Assembly (NCBI GenBank): GCA_032173965.1
Contig: JAVUNC010000006.1
Location: 37,171,870-37,235,869, forward strand
DNA length: 64,000 bases
Direction: 5' to 3'
Source: Sitta carolinensis
Lineage: Eukaryota > Chordata > Aves > Passeriformes > Sittidae
In this document: piece after piece, positions 1-12,552 of the stretch
How positions within the stretch are numbered: the first letter of the stretch is position 1
Layout: every line of letters begins with the position of its first letter
The notes under the pieces: generated by a model
Database searches by the model: none
What the model was told of the DNA's origin: nothing
The model's input: the letters and a program-made list of their open reading frames with translations, nothing else
Translations under genes and position numbers: made by a program

Positions 1-347
1 TTTCACTAGATATCGTTTACATCACAGTTTAAGGTGGAAACAAAAGTCAAGAAAACAATTATACAGAAAAGTTTTCTGAAGACTGTGCCTAGCAAGCACT
101 GAACATGGGTCAATGAGATCACACTTAGGCAGTAAAAAATAGGAAAGGAATGGAAGGCGACCAACTCAGACTATACACAGTAATATTGCATATAAAGTAC
201 GTTAAATACTCCTGCTGTTTTATAGCTTTTGTCATTCAACACTGTTAAAGAGCTTAGCAAAGTCAGTTTCAGTCTATGAATTCTTTTTTTTTAAAAAAAT
301 CCCACCAATTGTATGTTTTCTTTCTCATTACAAAAGGAACCATGCAC

Positions 348-365
348 AAAAAAAAAAAAAAAAAA
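348..365. repeat. poly(A) run
   Basis: An uninterrupted run of 18 A. No LINE or SINE body is recognisable immediately upstream, so it is listed as a simple repeat and not as a retrotransposon tail. Confidence 0.9.
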
Positions 366-834
366 TGAAGTAAGATGCAGAAGGGTTAAAAAGTTAAAAG
401 GTTGTTGTAAAAGTATACATCATTTTTCTTTCTCACTCTGGATAGAGTGAGAAATAACAGGGAAGGAGCTAAAAATATCCATTATTGGAGGCTTTTAATA
501 AAAAATAACTGCCTAGAATAGCTTAAATGTAACTATACGATGATATTTCCAAAGTCTAGAACTGAGCTTTTATTCACCTTGGAAATGGATACGGATTCTG
601 ATTTCTCCACCAAATGCCTTTGGGTAGACATCAAACACATGTCAGTTATATATACCAGGTTTTTCTTTTTTGTATAGTTTTTGCCTTTTAATTTCTGCTT
701 CTGCCCTGGAAATTTTGGCTTAGATTAGAATCACAAGTGCTAATAGATACCAAGTAGATTTCTCTATACTTACAGATGACTTTCATATTCTACACAATCT
801 GACCTGTATAGGAATAGGAGGTGTTAAAAATAAG

Positions 835-836
<2 letters not shown>

Positions 837-863
<27 letters not shown>
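837..863. repeat. poly(T) run
   Basis: An uninterrupted run of 27 T. A second T-rich stretch (about 919-945) follows. No retroelement body is recognisable on the minus strand beside it. Confidence 0.9.
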
Positions 864-865
<2 letters not shown>

Positions 866-3831
866 GTTTACTGATCAATTTTTGAAGTTTACTGATCTTC
901 AGTGATTATGGAAATGGGCTTTTTTAATTTTATTTTTTTTTTTTTATTCTGACTGTACTTAATATTCCTTAGGCAGCCCTTAGGCATTCTAGGAGGGGAA
1001 TGGGAATTGTTATACAAATAAAATCAGTTTTAATATTAATTATAACACGGCTTTTTGGTTTTTAAACCACATTTTTTTTCTTTTGTAAGTAGGGAAAAAA
1101 ATGTGGTGAAATGTTATGATGCTACTTAGTAGCATGATTTAGAGTCTTGGCTCCAGTTCTTGAGCTCAGTATATATGTGTAATCTGTTTTCAGTACATAA
1201 TTTTTTATTCATTATTGGAGAAAGTGCCTGTATGTCCACTTATCTCATATTCAGACTCTGAATTCTACTTTAGCATTCATTGCTCTGAGTTTCCCACCTG
1301 GTTTGATTACGTGCATAAGTTTCTCACTCACAGGGTCAAAAAATTAGTCCTGATGATAGGCGCAAATTTGCAAATTCTGTAACACTGACTTTGCTACATA
1401 GTGATGTGTCACGGCACATAATCTTTTTCTCCTTTGCGTTATTTAAATTTGAAATATAATACATTCTCTGACAAATAATTTGCAGACACTTTAAAATCCA
1501 TTTTAATCACTTTAAGATCCATTTAAATTGAAAAATTAATTATATTCATTGTCTTGAATGCTTTTAAAATAGCTAAATAAATAAATATTGCCAAGAAACA
1601 TAAGTGGCAAATTACCTTTATTCTCTGCTGTATCCAAGATTTTTGTGGGCAGAAATCCTTCTCTACATTCACAGCTTTATCCACAGTTTTCATTCTTAGT
1701 GTCCTCTAATTATGTCTAATGCTTCTCTCTATAGGAAAGGTCTTAGCCTTGGTATGTTGCTGTTAAATGTGCCTTGAATATGTAATGCTGAGAAATTGTG
1801 TTTTGTAAATACTTAGCAATAAATATATATTATGAACATTTCTGCCAAATGTGTTCCAAGGTGTACCCTAAAGGTGTTGCTATGAATGATGTGAGTTATG
1901 GCAGTACACCTAAAGCACCATATGCAAATTGAAGATTGAAGAATCATGGAGCAAGTGTGTGCATACCTGCAAGGCAACAGAAAATACTGGAAATGCAAAG
2001 TGTAGGAAGTCAAGCACGAAATCTTAGCCCCAGTGAAGAAAATAGCATACTGCAATTAATTTCAGGGAGGACCAGGCTTTTACCCTCAACACAGATGGAT
2101 AAAAAGAATACTTTCCAGCTCCCCAAAGCCATTTGTGCAGGTGATGCCATTCGTGCACAGTGCCAACTAATTTTTCTTTATTAAAACTAACGATCCATAA
2201 TTGCTTCTGGAATGGCAGACCATAATATGGATTGCAGTGTGCAAATCTGATCATGACTTTTTCAGGTTTGTGTCCAGATTTCTCAAATAATACTTATCTG
2301 GACTCTCTAAATATACAGACATCCTAATTATTAAGATTCTATTTTTTTTGTAGTTATATATGCTCAAGGAGTTTCTTCTAACCATGTCTATGCAACAGGA
2401 TTTGAGAGATCTTCCACTTTTTAGGAACCATATATGTGCCTTTGAACTAACTATTCCCTGACAAAATGACAACCCAAAATGTTCTATGCTCCATCAGCTG
2501 CATGGTGGAGACCAGGCCTATGGGTCAGGAAAGAACTATTGTACATTCTGGCCAGGTCCTAGTTTGGATTTTTGACACATTTTAAAGCTGAAATATGGCC
2601 ACTCAGACCAGACTTGCAAAGAATATGACAAAAGTTTACCTGGGATTCATTTTTCATAGTCATTTCTGAAAAATTTTTTTCCCAAACTGAAATAATCCAG
2701 ATTTTTTGTAGATATATATCAGAGATATATCAAAAGTGGTAAAAACTATGAAAAGCAAATTATATCCAAAATATGAATACTTCCTTTCCCCAAAACTCCG
2801 AATATATTTTGATGCCGGGTACCCAATTTTCAAAAGAGAAGTTATTGCCTTGTTCAGTTTTCACCATTGCTGTCTTATTTGGCATCATTTGAGCGTACAA
2901 TTTATAATAATAGCATCACTATTAATAATCACAATACTAATAGTATCAATCCTAATCTTCCAGTATATTTAAATAAATTTGACCGGGGCCTGTGGACAGC
3001 CTAGGGAGGAAAAAGATGCAGCTTTTATATGCTTTAGTCAAACCATTTTCATACACGAAATATATATTTATTGTTGAGTTTACTTAATCAAAATGCACAA
3101 ATGTAATTTTCCTATGAGAAAACACCCACTTTTCAAGTACCTTTGTTCTCTGTTTTGCAGTTGCTCTGAATTCAGGTCACTGAAAACAAGCATTCATTAC
3201 ATTTTAGGGGATAATTGCTATCAAATAATTTATGGCTGCAAAATGCTACACTTAGCAGAGAGACTACAGCTACTTATAACCCAGTAAATTAAAGCTAAAC
3301 CTTCTGTGTGCTGAGTATGTTGCATAAGATTAATTGTATAATATTAGGTTGCTTCCATTATAAAGATCAAATGCAAGGAGAAAAGACATAAACTTTGTGT
3401 ATGTATCAATGTAACCTCAACTCAGCAGTTGCTGATTATTTATTGAGCATGTAAACCTAAGATGCACCTAATCCTGTTGTGGCAGCTATTCAGGAAGATA
3501 GACAGAAAAAAGAAAATTTCTGCTGCACATAGCTGAGAATAAGACAAAAGGTAGATTTATAAAAATTATTATTGCCTTTGGCTCCTTTTGACTTCAGTGA
3601 CTACTCAGCACCAGACCAGCAAGAATTTAGACACAAAAAATTATTCTGTCAATTTCCCCACCCTTTTTTCTATAAAATGTGTCAGACAACTTGGAATGTC
3701 AGTAAAGTGACTTCAGTTTCTTTAATTAAATCAAAATACAAAAGACCTTTATTCTTAGGTCCAGATTTTTATTGCAGACTTGTTTTTAAATTGTGCTTTC
3801 TACTTACCATACAATGAAAATAGCTGACATA

Positions 3832-3851
3832 TTTGTCAAATATTTGACAAA
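3832..3851. repeat. 20-bp perfect palindrome
   Basis: TTTGTCAAATATTTGACAAA equals its own reverse complement across 20 bp, with the centre in AAATATTT. The two half sites contain TGTCAAA/TTTGACA. It could be a dimeric binding site or a chance AT-rich palindrome. Nothing nearby decides between them. Confidence 0.85.
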
Positions 3852-5204
3852 ATTTATGTTATTGCAGAGAATACTTGTAGATGGTTGGGGTGAATTTGTT
3901 TCTTGTTATCAAGCCATTTATAATTTCTCTTTATAATTTATTATTTCTTTTGTCCTCGAAAATCTTGGTGCTATCTGGGAAATTGGAAGACCTCTTAAAG
4001 ACTTTTTCTGGAGTAGTCCACATGCAATTCTGCATGTGCTAGAAAACTAACTACATAAAGGATTAGAGGACAATGAAAACCACTTTGGATATTTTCCAAA
4101 GTCAGCCAAGTCAGTGCATTTTTTCAGTGCTTCCAGAAACAGATGGATTAATGTTGCTGACATCTCATCTACATTCACTTAGAACTTGAAGGAGGCAAAA
4201 AACTGTAGCATTATGAAATTAAACAAACATGAATTAAACCTGAATCCACTTCAAAATAATCACTGTTCTTAGCTCTAATGGGAATGGGTTTTCTTTGAAT
4301 CACGTAATTCCAAAGAGTGTCAAAAGAAGTGAAATCTCCATTCTGATTGCTTTACTCTGTCACGTCCATTCAACATTTCATTAATTTTAATTACTACCTT
4401 TGTAAATAGTTTATGATGTTCTGGCCATGTTCCTTGGCTTAATCATCAGGTTGACAACATAACACTGGTTTCTTTCTCCTATGACATAATGAAGAAAATA
4501 ATCTGTCTTGAATTTGCAAACTCTTCAGAGTCTTTCATTTCCACTTAGCTGTGTCTAACAAACATATCAATGGTTTGGCCCACCTTCAGGAGCAAAAGTT
4601 AAGAGTAGTTTGCTGTGGTATTTGTTCTCAGCGTCCAGTGTGATCAGGCTGTTGCTGTGGTCACGGATGAACTTCAATGCATCAGAACTCCAAGGAATTT
4701 CTTATGGGACACAGCCCATCTATCAATTGAATCACAAGCCTTTAACAGAATTACTAATCTGTTTCTAACATTTATTTTGGCAAAGCATCTCCGTGTCTAT
4801 AGCAACAGCTGTTCCAAAATTCAGATTCATACAAGTAAGAGAAAATAGCTAATTGTACTGAATGGAGTAGGAGTTCGGTTTCATATTGTTGTTAAAAACA
4901 CATACAAAAAAAAAATCTTATTTCACAGAACTTTTAGGAAGCTGTTTCAACTAATTTTGATCTAAGCTCTAAGCCTTGCTTTTGTATTTCTAGTTTTCTG
5001 TAAGGTATGAACTGTAAATAAATAGAAAGATAGTGGAAGCATTAAGGAGTGAAATTAACTTCTTCTGACAAAACATGGTTAGTGTTCCCTAATAGAGGTA
5101 GAAGCCTTAATGGTAGATGAAAAGTGTTGTGTGTTCCTGTGAAAATATTGAAATAATTTTACCATTCATTTGAGGCAAAAACTAGATTAATGGAAGTGGA
5201 TTGA

Positions 5205-5228
5205 TACATTTAAATATATTTAAATGTA
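5205..5228. repeat. 24-bp perfect palindrome, AT-rich
   Basis: The 24 bases equal their own reverse complement. Each half carries a TTTAAA and the centre is ATAT. The sequence could extrude a cruciform. It has no flanking repeat structure that would make it a transposon end. Confidence 0.85.
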
Positions 5229-5366
5229 ATAGAATAAAATATTTAGGAGCCAGACTTACTCAGAATTTTGTTTTCTCTGACTCAGAAGGACACTTGTTCT
5301 AATTCTAACAAAGAATATCTTTAGGGATTTTAACTGCTGCTGGGGTTTTTGTGGTATGCTTTGTTT

Positions 5367-5387
5367 AAAAAAAAAAAAAAAAAAAAA
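5367..5387. repeat. poly(A) run
   Basis: A run of 21 A that produces chance Lys/Phe-rich open frames on both strands. No recognisable retroposon body precedes it. Confidence 0.9.
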
Positions 5388-5632
5388 GGCAACATGGCAA
5401 CATTTCAGGGAAATCCACCACAAGTATTTTTGTCCATCCATATTCTACAGACTCTCTAGAGGCGCAGGAGGATGGCAAAGCATTGAGCAGAGCTGGAGAA
5501 CAAACACTCTTGAGGTCTGGGAATCTCAAGAAGAATAAAATTCAGCAATAGTCAAAACCACAGTGACAGGGGAAATTTGGCCAAATTTCCCACTCCACTT
5601 TCACCTCTACCTTAAAGCAAAGGTTGCTGGGG

Positions 5633-5660
5633 AAAAAAAAAACAAAAACAAAAAAAAAAA

Positions 5661-5703
<43 letters not shown>

Positions 5704-5806
5704 AAAAACAAAAAAAAAAAAAACAAAACAAAACAAAAAAAAAACCAAAAAAAAAAAAAACCAAAAAAAAAACAAAAAAAAAAAAAAAAACCAACAAAAC
5801 CAAACA
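5633..5806. repeat. A-rich/C-interrupted low-complexity tract
   Basis: About 170 bp of almost pure A broken by single or paired C (CAAAA and CCAAAA type units, irregular spacing). All frames are open on both strands because the tract lacks stops, giving spurious poly-Lys/Asn and poly-Phe frames of up to 115 codons. It is a simple-sequence tract. Its exact length is also the kind of thing assemblies get wrong. Confidence 0.9.
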
Positions 5807-6409
5807 GTATCAAAAGCCTTAAATTGTGGAGAAATACCTAGTAGATATGTATCTGGTTGATATAAACTCCAAACAAGTCCAAATAACATATTTTCTTTCT
5901 GCTTTTTTTACAATAGCAGGAATAAAAAAAATTGATTGGGCCCTTTCATTTCAGATATATCCCACACACTTACAGTGTCTGATAAAGTCTACTGCCGTTT
6001 TTGAAATAATCCATAATATGTTAAATCTGCATAAAAACGCAGGAAAACTCAAAATAACTGAACAAAATTACTGTTCAAAATTACTAAAAGTAGAAAGAGT
6101 GAAACAACAAAAATTGAAGCTTGTAAGCCTGTTAAAAGTAATCAGGTTCTAATTGCATAGCTTTTTTAATAACAGCTATTTTAAAATAAAATTAAGGAAG
6201 ATAGTAATATTTAAACCAGATCTTGATACCAAACAAAAGCATTGAAAAGAAACTAGAATTCTGACAATGCTGCTGTAAGAACAAATTTCACACAGGAGTG
6301 TTCCACTACAGAGGATGGAAGCTGCTGTGAAAATGAGAACCTATGAAAAGTGTATCCTGACTTTTCTTGGGGTAATCTTTGGGCAAAGGTTAAGGCATTG
6401 CATTGCTTT

Positions 6410-6443
6410 AAAAAAAAAAAAAAAAGAAAGAAAAAAAAAAAAA
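6410..6443. repeat. A-rich tract with two G interruptions
   Basis: Thirty-four bases of A interrupted only by two G (AAAGAAAGAAA in the middle). Simple repeat. Confidence 0.9.
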
Positions 6444-9344
6444 TGGACCTATGAGAAATCAAACTGGATGGAGAATTTTGTAGGAATTCTTTTAAAATCT
6501 CTGCACAATATGTGTCATTTGAAGCTAAGCTGAATTTTTTTTTCAGTTATGAAACTAGATTTTGCATACACACAGATATAAAAATCTTCAGAATCTGGCA
6601 GTATAAAGGCAGTAATCATTACAAATATTCTAATTAATTATTTTGACATTCAAGGAAGATGATGTGATCAAGGGTAATGTATGTGCAGCAGATTGACAAA
6701 AGGAAATTGATAAAAAGAGCTATTAAGGCAGAGTATATTAAAAGAAAAATGCCTTTAAGGGTGATATACTGATGACTTCAAAAGTCCATCACAGCAAGCT
6801 GTTACAATATTTTCCAGATTAGATTTCTAATTATGTGAGTCAAGAAAACGTAGCTTTACTACAAATATGCTAGAATCAAATAGACCTTATTTATATATTT
6901 ATAATATGTTCTACACAACCCAGATATCTATCTAGACATCAGGTCCTTTTCAACATGAAAACTGTACGTATCATTATGGTTTTAGAAGTAATGTTCTCAA
7001 AAAAAAAATATTTTATATTCTCTTTTTGAGAAATACTATAATGTGAAGCAAATCCCAAGCAATATGAACTTATTTTTAATTTTGTCTTGGTTCCATGCAA
7101 GTTCATGGTCATTCTATGTTCCAGGTACAGAATATATTATAAAAATCCATGTATAATTGATTATAAATTTATATAAGTATGAGATTCTTATATTCATAAC
7201 TTTCTTCTGCTTGCATCTTCATCAAATATGGAAAGATAAAGGTATTGTATCTACCAATGTACTGCTAACAGAAGGTACTGTATACAAATTCTAGTAATGG
7301 CCCAAGATTATTTGTAATAATGAATTCCATATTTTGCTTCTAAAATTTATTCTGACCTTTTCCTGATTTATATCAGGGCACAATATCGATCATCATCCAC
7401 TACATTTGGATGACAAAATGTAGACAGCGCTAGAGAAAGTAAAAAAGATAATTGCTATGTACACAATCAGAGAAGCTTCATATAAAATGTGTCAAGTAAA
7501 AAATTACCTTTTTTGTAGTGAAAAATGGAAGCAGACTGCACCATTTCAAAAGGAAAGTGAACATGTATTGAAACTACCACATGACATTATCTTAATGTAC
7601 ACATTTTCATAAAGACAATCTGTACATAAATACATACCTATACACAGTAGTATATTCATGTCAGTAGGTATTAAATTCTCTAACAATTTTAAACTCTTTT
7701 AATAGTTGTAGTAATTTCTAGCTGGAGATCCTATATTTACTAACAGGCTTCTCAAAAATTTCTTCTCTTGTCATAGGTATGAGTACAGGTTTGGCCACTG
7801 TCATTAAGAGGATAAATAGTGTCCAGAGTCCCTCCAAGACTTACTCACTCAATATTTATCTATACAGGTTAGGGTTGCTTCTGACTATATTTCTCTATTT
7901 TAATTCCTCTCTTATTTCTGTCCTTTAAGCAACAAACTGACCTTACAACTGTGACGGAAAACCAGACCTGAACAAGAGCGGCCTGAACATTCCCAAAGAA
8001 ACATGGTCCTGGAAGAAAACACTACGCAGACAAAATGCCAGGTTTATTTCTTGTCAGTCACAAGAAATTATTCTACGTGAGTCATTTCAATTTGTCAAAA
8101 CATCTCTCAAAGTCCCCTCTGCTTCTGCTGACATCATGAATTCATGTTGGCTACACAGCATGTCAAGTCAGCTCTCCACTGCAGATGGTTCTGTAGCACA
8201 TCACAGGGAATTGGATACACACCTCCACTGCTGGAAGGGCAGCCGGATTCTACTCTGCATATTTACTCACATAAATTTCAGAATCTGAAGACAGGCAGCC
8301 AAAACTAGAGACTTGTACCAACTACTCTATTTAACCTTTGCATTATCAGGTTTTTTACAAAGTTCATGCCATCTATCTCCACAAAAAATCTCCTCACTCT
8401 TGAAAAGATGTTGCGGGGTTCATGTGCCTTGTCATTATTGTTAGCTCACCAGTCAATAGTCATAAATCATAGTTCAACTTGCAGCATTCCTGCACAGCTG
8501 CAAGAGGACCATTCCTTTGTTCAGGGGTGTATAGAACACTGACTAGGCTGTCACAGTTAGAAAAATGTCTTTTATGGCTGCACCTCAAAGCTCTCCTCTG
8601 AGCTGACAGCAACCATTTAAAGTCAGCTCAGAAGTGAAAGTGTGAGTCAAGATTAGCACATCACAGAAAAGGGTCTATACATTCATTGTGGAAGGGTCTG
8701 CCTAGGTTTAATGAATCGAAGAATCCCAAAACGACTTGTAATAGAGAAATAAAATTCTCCACACAGGAAGCACAATATAGCACTGTAAGTACACATCAAA
8801 GCTTCAAAACCTGTGTTGGTCATTTTGATCAGTTAACACATATGTATTGAGGAAATATATGACCAGGTCTATCACCACAAAAGATGTCTTACATATATTA
8901 TATGAATTTAATACATACATTGCATTTTGTCTATACACATATTTTTAAAATAAAAAATATATTAGATCCTGCATATTTCACGCTCGAGGTGACATTGACA
9001 AATATAATTTCTCTTAATTAATGGGAAGAAATAGACAGACAGGCTACTCACACTAAAAAAACAACTGCCAGAATCTACTTGTACTGCAAAATCTTGATAC
9101 ATCAGAATACAATATATACACAATGTTTTTTTAATTTACTTTAAAATTTGAAAGTTACCTTTTTTTAACTTTTCCTTTTGATGAATCTGAAATCACATAT
9201 TTTTGAATTTTATTTTGCAGAATTTTTCTTTTTTCTTTTGTACATTCTAATACCTGAGAAAATTATAAAACTGGATTGTTCATTCTGCATTCGGCTTCAT
9301 TAAGCAGGTCTAATAATTCTATTCAGGTTTTAGGCTAGCATGGA

Positions 9345-10100
9345 GAACTTATAGAATAAATCTATAGTATTACTCCTGATGCATGGGGTTATTCTTCCCC
9401 AGGTGCATTTGCCTTTTTTGGATTTCAGACAGTTCTCTGCCCATTTCTCCACCTGTTGAGGTCCTTCTGAAGGGCTGCACAGCATTTTGGGGTATTGGAC
9501 ACTCTTTCCAGCTTTGTGTTATCAGCAAATTTACTGAGGAGGTGTTTTTCTCTTAATACAAGTCATTGATTAATAATTTAAAGTATTAAACCTTGGGGTC
9601 ACTGCTACTTGCAGACCTCCAACTACACCCTGTGCTACTGATCACACCTCTCTGAGCTCTGCCATTCAGCCAGGTCTCAGTCCACCTCATGCTTGAGATT
9701 TGACTGGAGTTCCTTGTTCATCCATACAGGTCCTTTTTGCTCAATTTCTTTCTTGTTAGGATTCACTGTTCTTGAGCTTGGAGGAAGTGATCCTTGAATA
9801 TTAACCAGCTCACTTGGATGCCCTCTTCCCTCTATAGAGCTTGTTCCCATGGGAGCCTTTCAAGAAGGTCCTGAAGAAGCCAAATATAGTTCTCCAGAAG
9901 TCCAAGATTAATCATTGTCCTGCTCTCTCCTTACAGGGTTTTGAAATCCAGGAGCTGTGTTCACTGTAGCCAAAGCTCTCCCAGCCTTCATATCTCCAAC
10001 CAGACCTTTGTTGTTAGTTAGTATAGGGTCCAACAGCTCACCTTTCCTCATTGGGTCCTCCATCACCTGCATCAGAAGATTAACATCAGTGCTCAATCAA
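9345..10100 (-). mobile_element. CR1 LINE fragment, endonuclease plus RT remnants, internally deleted
   Basis: Reading the minus strand, the right part (about 9908-10096) gives a frame with the CR1 ORF2 endonuclease-domain signature LLMQVMEDP..KGELLDPILT and NNKGLVGD. Frameshifted pieces follow that match the post-endonuclease linker (LDFWRTIFGFF, then PVWMNKEL near 9715-9735). The frame then jumps near 9690 to the late RT segment (WTETWLNGRAQRGV) and the RT catalytic block at 9512-9532, which reads KFADNTK where family members have FADD. It ends with a WAENCLK-like stretch and NNPMH near 9365-9385. The front two thirds of the RT domain is missing between linker and palm. Frameshifts, stops, loss of the endonuclease SDH motif and the D-to-N change make it an inactive old copy. 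CR1 identity is from recognition of family motifs. Boundaries are accurate to about 20 bp. Confidence 0.85.
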
Positions 10101-12046
10101 TATTAATCATAGCCAAAACCGAGTTCAATCACAATATACAGAATAACTACAGAATCGAGGTTAATTTGTTAACATTTTGAAACCAGTACTCAAATAAAAA
10201 TTTCAAACTCAAATATGCTTACTTTCAAAACATTCAAACCATAAATGTACAATTATTAACTATGAAATTGTATTTAAGACCTATTTTAGGTTAGTTTAAT
10301 TTAAGAAAGGAGGAAACCTGCAGACCTACCCATTCACAACTGATATATTATGATGACATTCTCTGCATTAAAAAAAATGGTTAAAAAAAAATTTAAAATG
10401 TTAATTGGTTTATTGTACTGCTTTGGTGAAAGGAATTGCCCTCTTTGATCTGCAGCATAATGAGATTTATTTTGAACATCAAAGTAATCTATAAAAACTG
10501 AACAGGGAGATGAGCAGCTACATATTTTCATGTCCTCTGAGGAGCAGGGTAGGAATCAGCAATGCAAATGCCATCGGATGAAGGGACAGTCAAAGAAAAT
10601 TAATCCTTGCAGAAAGCAGCTGAACTTTGCATTCTGTCACAGTGAAAGACCTTGAACAAAGTTTTTTTTTTCTCTTACACTGCTATAAATCTGATAGAAA
10701 TCCATCAAGTGCCCTGGGCTTCTGAATTCATCTTGGTGAACACTGGGTCAGAACTCAGTCCCTGACCTTTGGTTTTTTAACTGTCTCTATGATAAACAAT
10801 TTCAACAGCTACTCCAGGATCTATATAACAAACTTAACACCCTTCACATATCTGTACCAAAAGAACCCAGTACCGGGAAACAACCTTATGTGAGGCTCTT
10901 AAGTGTCACCCTGTCCTCAGTCATCCCACATATCTCTCAACACAGCACTGGCATTGGCTCTTCACACAGGTTTTATACCCAGATGTCTTTTAAGTGTGAG
11001 CCTTTTCTGTCCAGCCATGGTAAGAAGTTGAACTACACTGTACTTCAACAGCAGTGTCATTTCACAAAGTCAAGGTATTTATTCCATCTACCTGTAAAAG
11101 TCACTCTAGGAAAGGAATACCTGAAAGATAGAGCAATCTCTTCTTCCAACACCAGAGAGATTTATTTTATTAAGAAAACCATTTGCTCTGAATACCAAAA
11201 TGTGGGGCTTTAGGTTATATTTCACATTTATACTGTCATGACATAGTCCTCAGTTTCAAACAGAATAGAATAAGACAGCACTATTTCAACTAACAATTTC
11301 TAAAGGAAAAGAATGTTCTTTTAGATTCAGATGTTCAAATTATCACTATTTAAACTAATTCATGTGCCCTTAATTGAATCTCTTCTGCATGGCAAATGGA
11401 GGAAAGTGTTATGTAGCACAGCAGATAAGCTTGAAAATTTGCAGATAAGCTCATCACAAGGGCATGATGTTCATATAGAAATATCCTGTGTTTTTTTTCC
11501 TCTTAAGTATTATTTTCAATGGATCCTCTTGTGATTTCTAAAAAGCATCAAGTATCCAATTCCCACAGATAGATAATGCTGAGTGTGCAGCACTTGTGCA
11601 AATCAGGCTATTCATATGAATCCCTAAAAATAAAATGCTGCATGGTGGAAATGCTTGGCGTTGTTTTTTTTAGGAGGGGGAAGTGATTTGATTTTTTTTA
11701 ATCTCTGTAAAAGACTGTAGCAAAATATCTTTGGGTAGAAATAGCTCAAGAGTTTATGATAAAGGTCACTCACAAGAGAAAGTTCATAGAAGTGAGTCAA
11801 TTTTTAATAATTTCAGTGAGGGGAGAAGATACATATGACATTGCAAATATATCATACTAAAAATCATGTTTAAAAATTCCATGTTAATATTTTTAGGAAA
11901 AGAATTTTCTGATATCCTGACTGTTTTCCAGATTGTTATAAATTTTTAAACATCAACATCAAAATTTATTACTTCTGTTTTCCTGAGAGAAAATAGTTGA
12001 ATTATCTAGTTTTTTAAATACTTTTGTTTTAAAGGAAATATCGGTG

Positions 12047-12134
12047 TTCCTTCACCCCTTCCCCTCACCTTCTCTCTCCTCCCATCTCCTCTACTTCTCT
12101 CTTCCACTATCCCCTCCCCTCACCTCTCCTTTCC
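12047..12134. repeat. polypyrimidine tract
   Basis: About 88 bp of nearly pure C/T (purines only as isolated A), built from CCTCTC, CCCCTCA and TTCTCT variants. Homopurine-homopyrimidine duplexes of this kind can form triplexes. No transcript or splice role is evident. Confidence 0.85.
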
Positions 12135-12498
12135 ACATTTCCACAGAAAGAGGAAAACTGGCTTCCTCCAAGCTCTGTTTTGAATCACATAAAGTTTAAA
12201 ATCAAGCTGAAATAATTTATATAGACAAACATAGCATAGAAATTCTGCAAAACTTGGATTTTGACAGCATTTTTTGAAAAAATAGACGTGGGTTTTATTA
12301 AAATGGTAAATTATTTGTATGGTTGTTCATCTTCTCAAATGTGATTTTTCATAAACTTTATTAACATGAACACCTAGTCAAAGTTTATTTACTAAGTGGA
12401 AAACATCTTGTAAAATTAAGCATATTAAATTATTTATATAGTAACAATGACATTCAGAACTAAGAAAAAATGGCATGGAGACAGTTCACAGGACTATC

Positions 12499-12499
<1 letters not shown>

Positions 12500-12550
<51 letters not shown>

Positions 12551-12552
12551 AT
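12500..12552. repeat. (TAAA)n microsatellite
   Basis: Thirteen uninterrupted copies of a 4-bp TAAA/AAAT unit. Uninterrupted arrays of this length are normally length-polymorphic. No SINE or LINE body adjoins it. Confidence 0.95.

Larger units (their letters stand above)
1..9344. other. AT-rich single-copy DNA without a recognisable gene
   Basis: I read both strands and found no conserved protein motif, RNA gene or recognisable transposon here. Open frames are at most about 115 codons. The longest overlaps a homopolymer-rich A/C tract and encodes only Lys/Asn or Phe runs. The contents I can name are the homopolymer and A/C tracts and two perfect palindromes listed separately. The composition fits intergenic or intronic vertebrate DNA. 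Confidence 0.7.

Noticed and set aside
5542..5889. Lys/Asn-rich and Phe-rich frames up to 115 codons
   Set aside because: They translate the A/C low-complexity tract and carry no real protein sequence.
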